64,000 nucleotides of DNA from an uncultured Alphaproteobacteria bacterium (GTDB lineage Bacteria > Pseudomonadota > Alphaproteobacteria > Rs-D84): the NCBI GenBank assembly GCA_947646585.1, contig CANSHD010000001.1:501210-565209 (forward strand), read 5' to 3'. Position 1 is the first letter of the stretch, and each line of letters starts with the position of its first letter. This document shows positions 62,281 through 64,000 of the stretch, piece after piece. Position numbers and translations under genes: made by a program. Under the pieces are notes generated by a model, which was not told where the DNA came from, made no database searches, and saw only the letters and a program-made list of their open reading frames with translations.

Positions 62281-63315
62281 ATGGCAGACAATGGTATGGG
62301 ACCGCAAGTATCTGTTTTAACGCCAATTTACAATACGCATGCCGAATATTTGCGCGAGTGTATTGACTCCGTTCTGGCACAGACCTTTTCAGACTTTGAA
62401 TTCATCATTTTGGACAATGCGTCCGACGCGTATGTGGCGGAATTGGTCGCGTCTTATGACGACCCGCGCATTCGTTATTTCCGGGTGGATGAAAATATCG
62501 GGCCGGCGGGCGGGCGTAATTTTTGTATCGCGCGTGCCCGCGGGAAATATCTGGCGATACTGGATTCCGATGACGTCGCGCTGCCGGAACGCCTGGCGGC
62601 CCAGGTTGCGTTTATGGACGCGCACCCGTCTGTGGGCGTCTTGGGCACGTTCAGCCGCACGACGGAGGGCGGCGCCTTTTTCAGTGACACCTTGCCCACG
62701 GACAGTGACGCAATATGCCGGCACCTGCTGTTTTGCGGAAACATGCTGTGCCATTCCAGTGTCATGATGCGCGCGGACGTACTGCGCGATAATAAATTGG
62801 AATACGACCCGAACCTGTTCCCGGCCGAAGACTATGCGTTGTGGCTGGATTTGACCGGACGTACGGAATTCGCGCTGCTGCCGCGGGTTTTGACGCTGTA
62901 CCGCTTTTTCCCGACCAGTGTGTCCCAGCAAAATTTAACGCGCCAGTGGCGCAATGCCGTCAGGGCCCAGCTGGCCGCGATTGGCCGCAACTATAATATT
63001 GACATTGAATCTGTGGATGATTTGGCGGCCCTGTATGCCGGGGATACGTCCCGCGCGGCAGACGGGATAAAGGCTCTGGATAATCTGGTGGGACGGTTAA
63101 ACGAACAAAAACTGCCGGGGAACATGGTCTATGACATGTTTCGCGGACAATTTAAGCATATTTGTTATCACACCCATTCGTTTGGGGGGCAGTGGCGTTT
63201 GATGACGTGTCCGGCGGCCGGGTATTTCGGCCAAGGGATTGGCTGGCGTGCGTTTTGTTTGGTAACGCGCGGCATTTTTAGACACAACGGCAATGTTAAA
63301 AAGGATAAAGAATGA
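62281..63315 (+). CDS. family 2 glycosyltransferase
   Basis: 344 residues. VSVLTPIYNTHAEYLRECIDSVLAQTFSDFEFIILDNASD and LDSDDVALPERL (metal-binding DxD). The C-terminal part has no transmembrane helices. Likely adds a sugar to a surface polysaccharide. It overlaps rfbF by 4 nt (ATGA). Confidence 0.9.
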   Translation: MADNGMGPQVSVLTPIYNTHAEYLRECIDSVLAQTFSDFEFIILDNASDAYVAELVASYDDPRIRYFRVDENIGPAGGRNFCIARARGKYLAILDSDDVALPERLAAQVAFMDAHPSVGVLGTFSRTTEGGAFFSDTLPTDSDAICRHLLFCGNMLCHSSVMMRADVLRDNKLEYDPNLFPAEDYALWLDLTGRTEFALLPRVLTLYRFFPTSVSQQNLTRQWRNAVRAQLAAIGRNYNIDIESVDDLAALYAGDTSRAADGIKALDNLVGRLNEQKLPGNMVYDMFRGQFKHICYHTHSFGGQWRLMTCPAAGYFGQGIGWRAFCLVTRGIFRHNGNVKKDKE

Positions 63316-64000
63316 AAACATTGATATTGGCGGGCGGCCTTGGAACACGTCTGGGCGAAGAAACGCATCTGCGTCCAAAGCCCATGGTAGAGATTGGCGG
63401 ATACCCAATCCTGTGGCATATTATGAAGACTTATTCACATTATGGCCACAATGACTTTGTAATTTTATGCGGCTATAAACAGGAGTATATCAAGCGCTGG
63501 TTTATCGATTATTACATGAACCAGTCGGACATAACGGTTGACCTGCGTGACAACAAGGTCGATGTTCACCGCACCACATCCGAACCGTGGCGTGTGACAT
63601 TGCTTGACACCGGTGTTGACACCATGACCGGCAGCCGTATTAAGAAAGCCGCCAAATATATCGACGGCCAGCCCTTTATGCTGACATACGGCGACGGTGT
63701 GTCCGACGTGAATATAAACGATTTGCTGGCGGCGCATTCCGCATCCGGCAAATTGGCGACAATGACGGCAATTCAGCCGGCCGGCCGCTTTGGTGTTTTG
63801 GAATTTGCACCCGATGGCAAAACGGTTTCTTCTTTTCAGGAAAAACCGCGTGGCGCGACCAGTTGGATTAACGCCGGCTTTTTTGTATGCCAGCCACAGG
63901 TCCTGGACTATATCCCCGACGGCAACGGCATCATGTGGGAGGCCGAGCCTCTGCGCGGTCTGGTTGCCGACGGTCAGCTGAATACTTTCAAACATACCGG
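63312..64000 (+). CDS. rfbF: glucose-1-phosphate cytidylyltransferase (partial)
   Basis: The first 229 residues are visible and the gene runs off the right edge. MKTLILAGGLGTRLGEETHL and RPKPMVEIGGYPILWHIMK are the nucleotidyltransferase motif of RfbF/DdhA, with MLTYGDGVSDVNI and FGVLEF also typical. It makes CDP-glucose, precursor of 3,6-dideoxyhexoses in O-antigen, so rfbG/ddhB is expected downstream. Coupled to the upstream glycosyltransferase. Confidence 0.93.
   Translation, partial: MKTLILAGGLGTRLGEETHLRPKPMVEIGGYPILWHIMKTYSHYGHNDFVILCGYKQEYIKRWFIDYYMNQSDITVDLRDNKVDVHRTTSEPWRVTLLDTGVDTMTGSRIKKAAKYIDGQPFMLTYGDGVSDVNINDLLAAHSASGKLATMTAIQPAGRFGVLEFAPDGKTVSSFQEKPRGATSWINAGFFVCQPQVLDYIPDGNGIMWEAEPLRGLVADGQLNTFKHT

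Overview
The window looks like a chromosomal segment from an uncultured, probably host-associated alphaproteobacterium. The order-level guess (RF32/Rhodospirillales-like gut lineages) is inference only. Support comes from LpxI, BamA, RseP, MsbA, IHF, an alphaproteobacterial-type RpoH promoter in front of clpB, and many small Cys-rich secreted proteins. Genes are densely packed on both strands, with intrinsic terminators between most units. Six apparently intact tRNA genes and two degraded tandem tRNA copies are present.

Layout. 0-11 kb: outer-membrane proteins, an RlmD/TrmA-type methyltransferase, lpxI, a secreted nuclease-like gene behind a structured RNA, parC, rpsU, msbA, an unknown repeat protein and a small regulator behind a second copy of the RNA. 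11-20 kb: clpB without its N-domain, rpmB, a surface-protein gene whose 3' end is one half of a 411-bp inverted-repeat switch, a phospholipase-D lipoprotein and others. 20-26 kb: fabH-ihfA, oleate hydratase, rpmG, a candidate C/U-rich small RNA and birA. 26-40 kb: a T7/BPP-1-like podovirus particle cassette (hydrolase, scaffold, capsid, gp11, gp12, fibre, terminase, portal, Bbp19-like) with no visible integrase, polymerase or replication genes. Its terminase is split in two by a minus-strand block of dnaB, a double-XRE/S24 regulator and an unknown gene. 40-48 kb: recG, an M48 protease, an island of palindromic repeats with two more RNA copies and a second nuclease-like gene, RNase E/G, a UPF0104 membrane protein and RNase PH. 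48-58 kb: frr-uppS-cdsA-rseP-bamA without dxr, an alpha/beta hydrolase, a four-gene envelope cluster and yraN. 58-64 kb: an Mtd-N-type fibre gene away from the phage cassette, a phosphoribosyltransferase-HAD fusion and surface-polysaccharide glycosyltransferases ending in a truncated rfbF.

Four observations stand out. (1) A structured RNA family of about 160-175 nt occurs four times, with a TTGCA(A/T)/TATAAT-type promoter, covarying stems, GNRA loops, one conserved loop and a terminal intrinsic terminator. Two copies precede paralogous secreted PD-(D/E)XK-like proteins and one precedes a small HTH-like gene. (2) A 411-bp inverted-repeat pair could swap the C-terminal tail of a surface protein by inversion. 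(3) The podovirus cassette resembles a gene transfer agent or domesticated particle. It has promoter-plus-terminator leaders on its operons, and the unlinked fibre gene carries the same leader design. (4) A minus-strand small RNA carries several anti-Shine-Dalgarno-like loops.

All calls come from reading the sequence alone. No database search was run, so family assignments rest on motif recognition and RNA structures on manual pairing.
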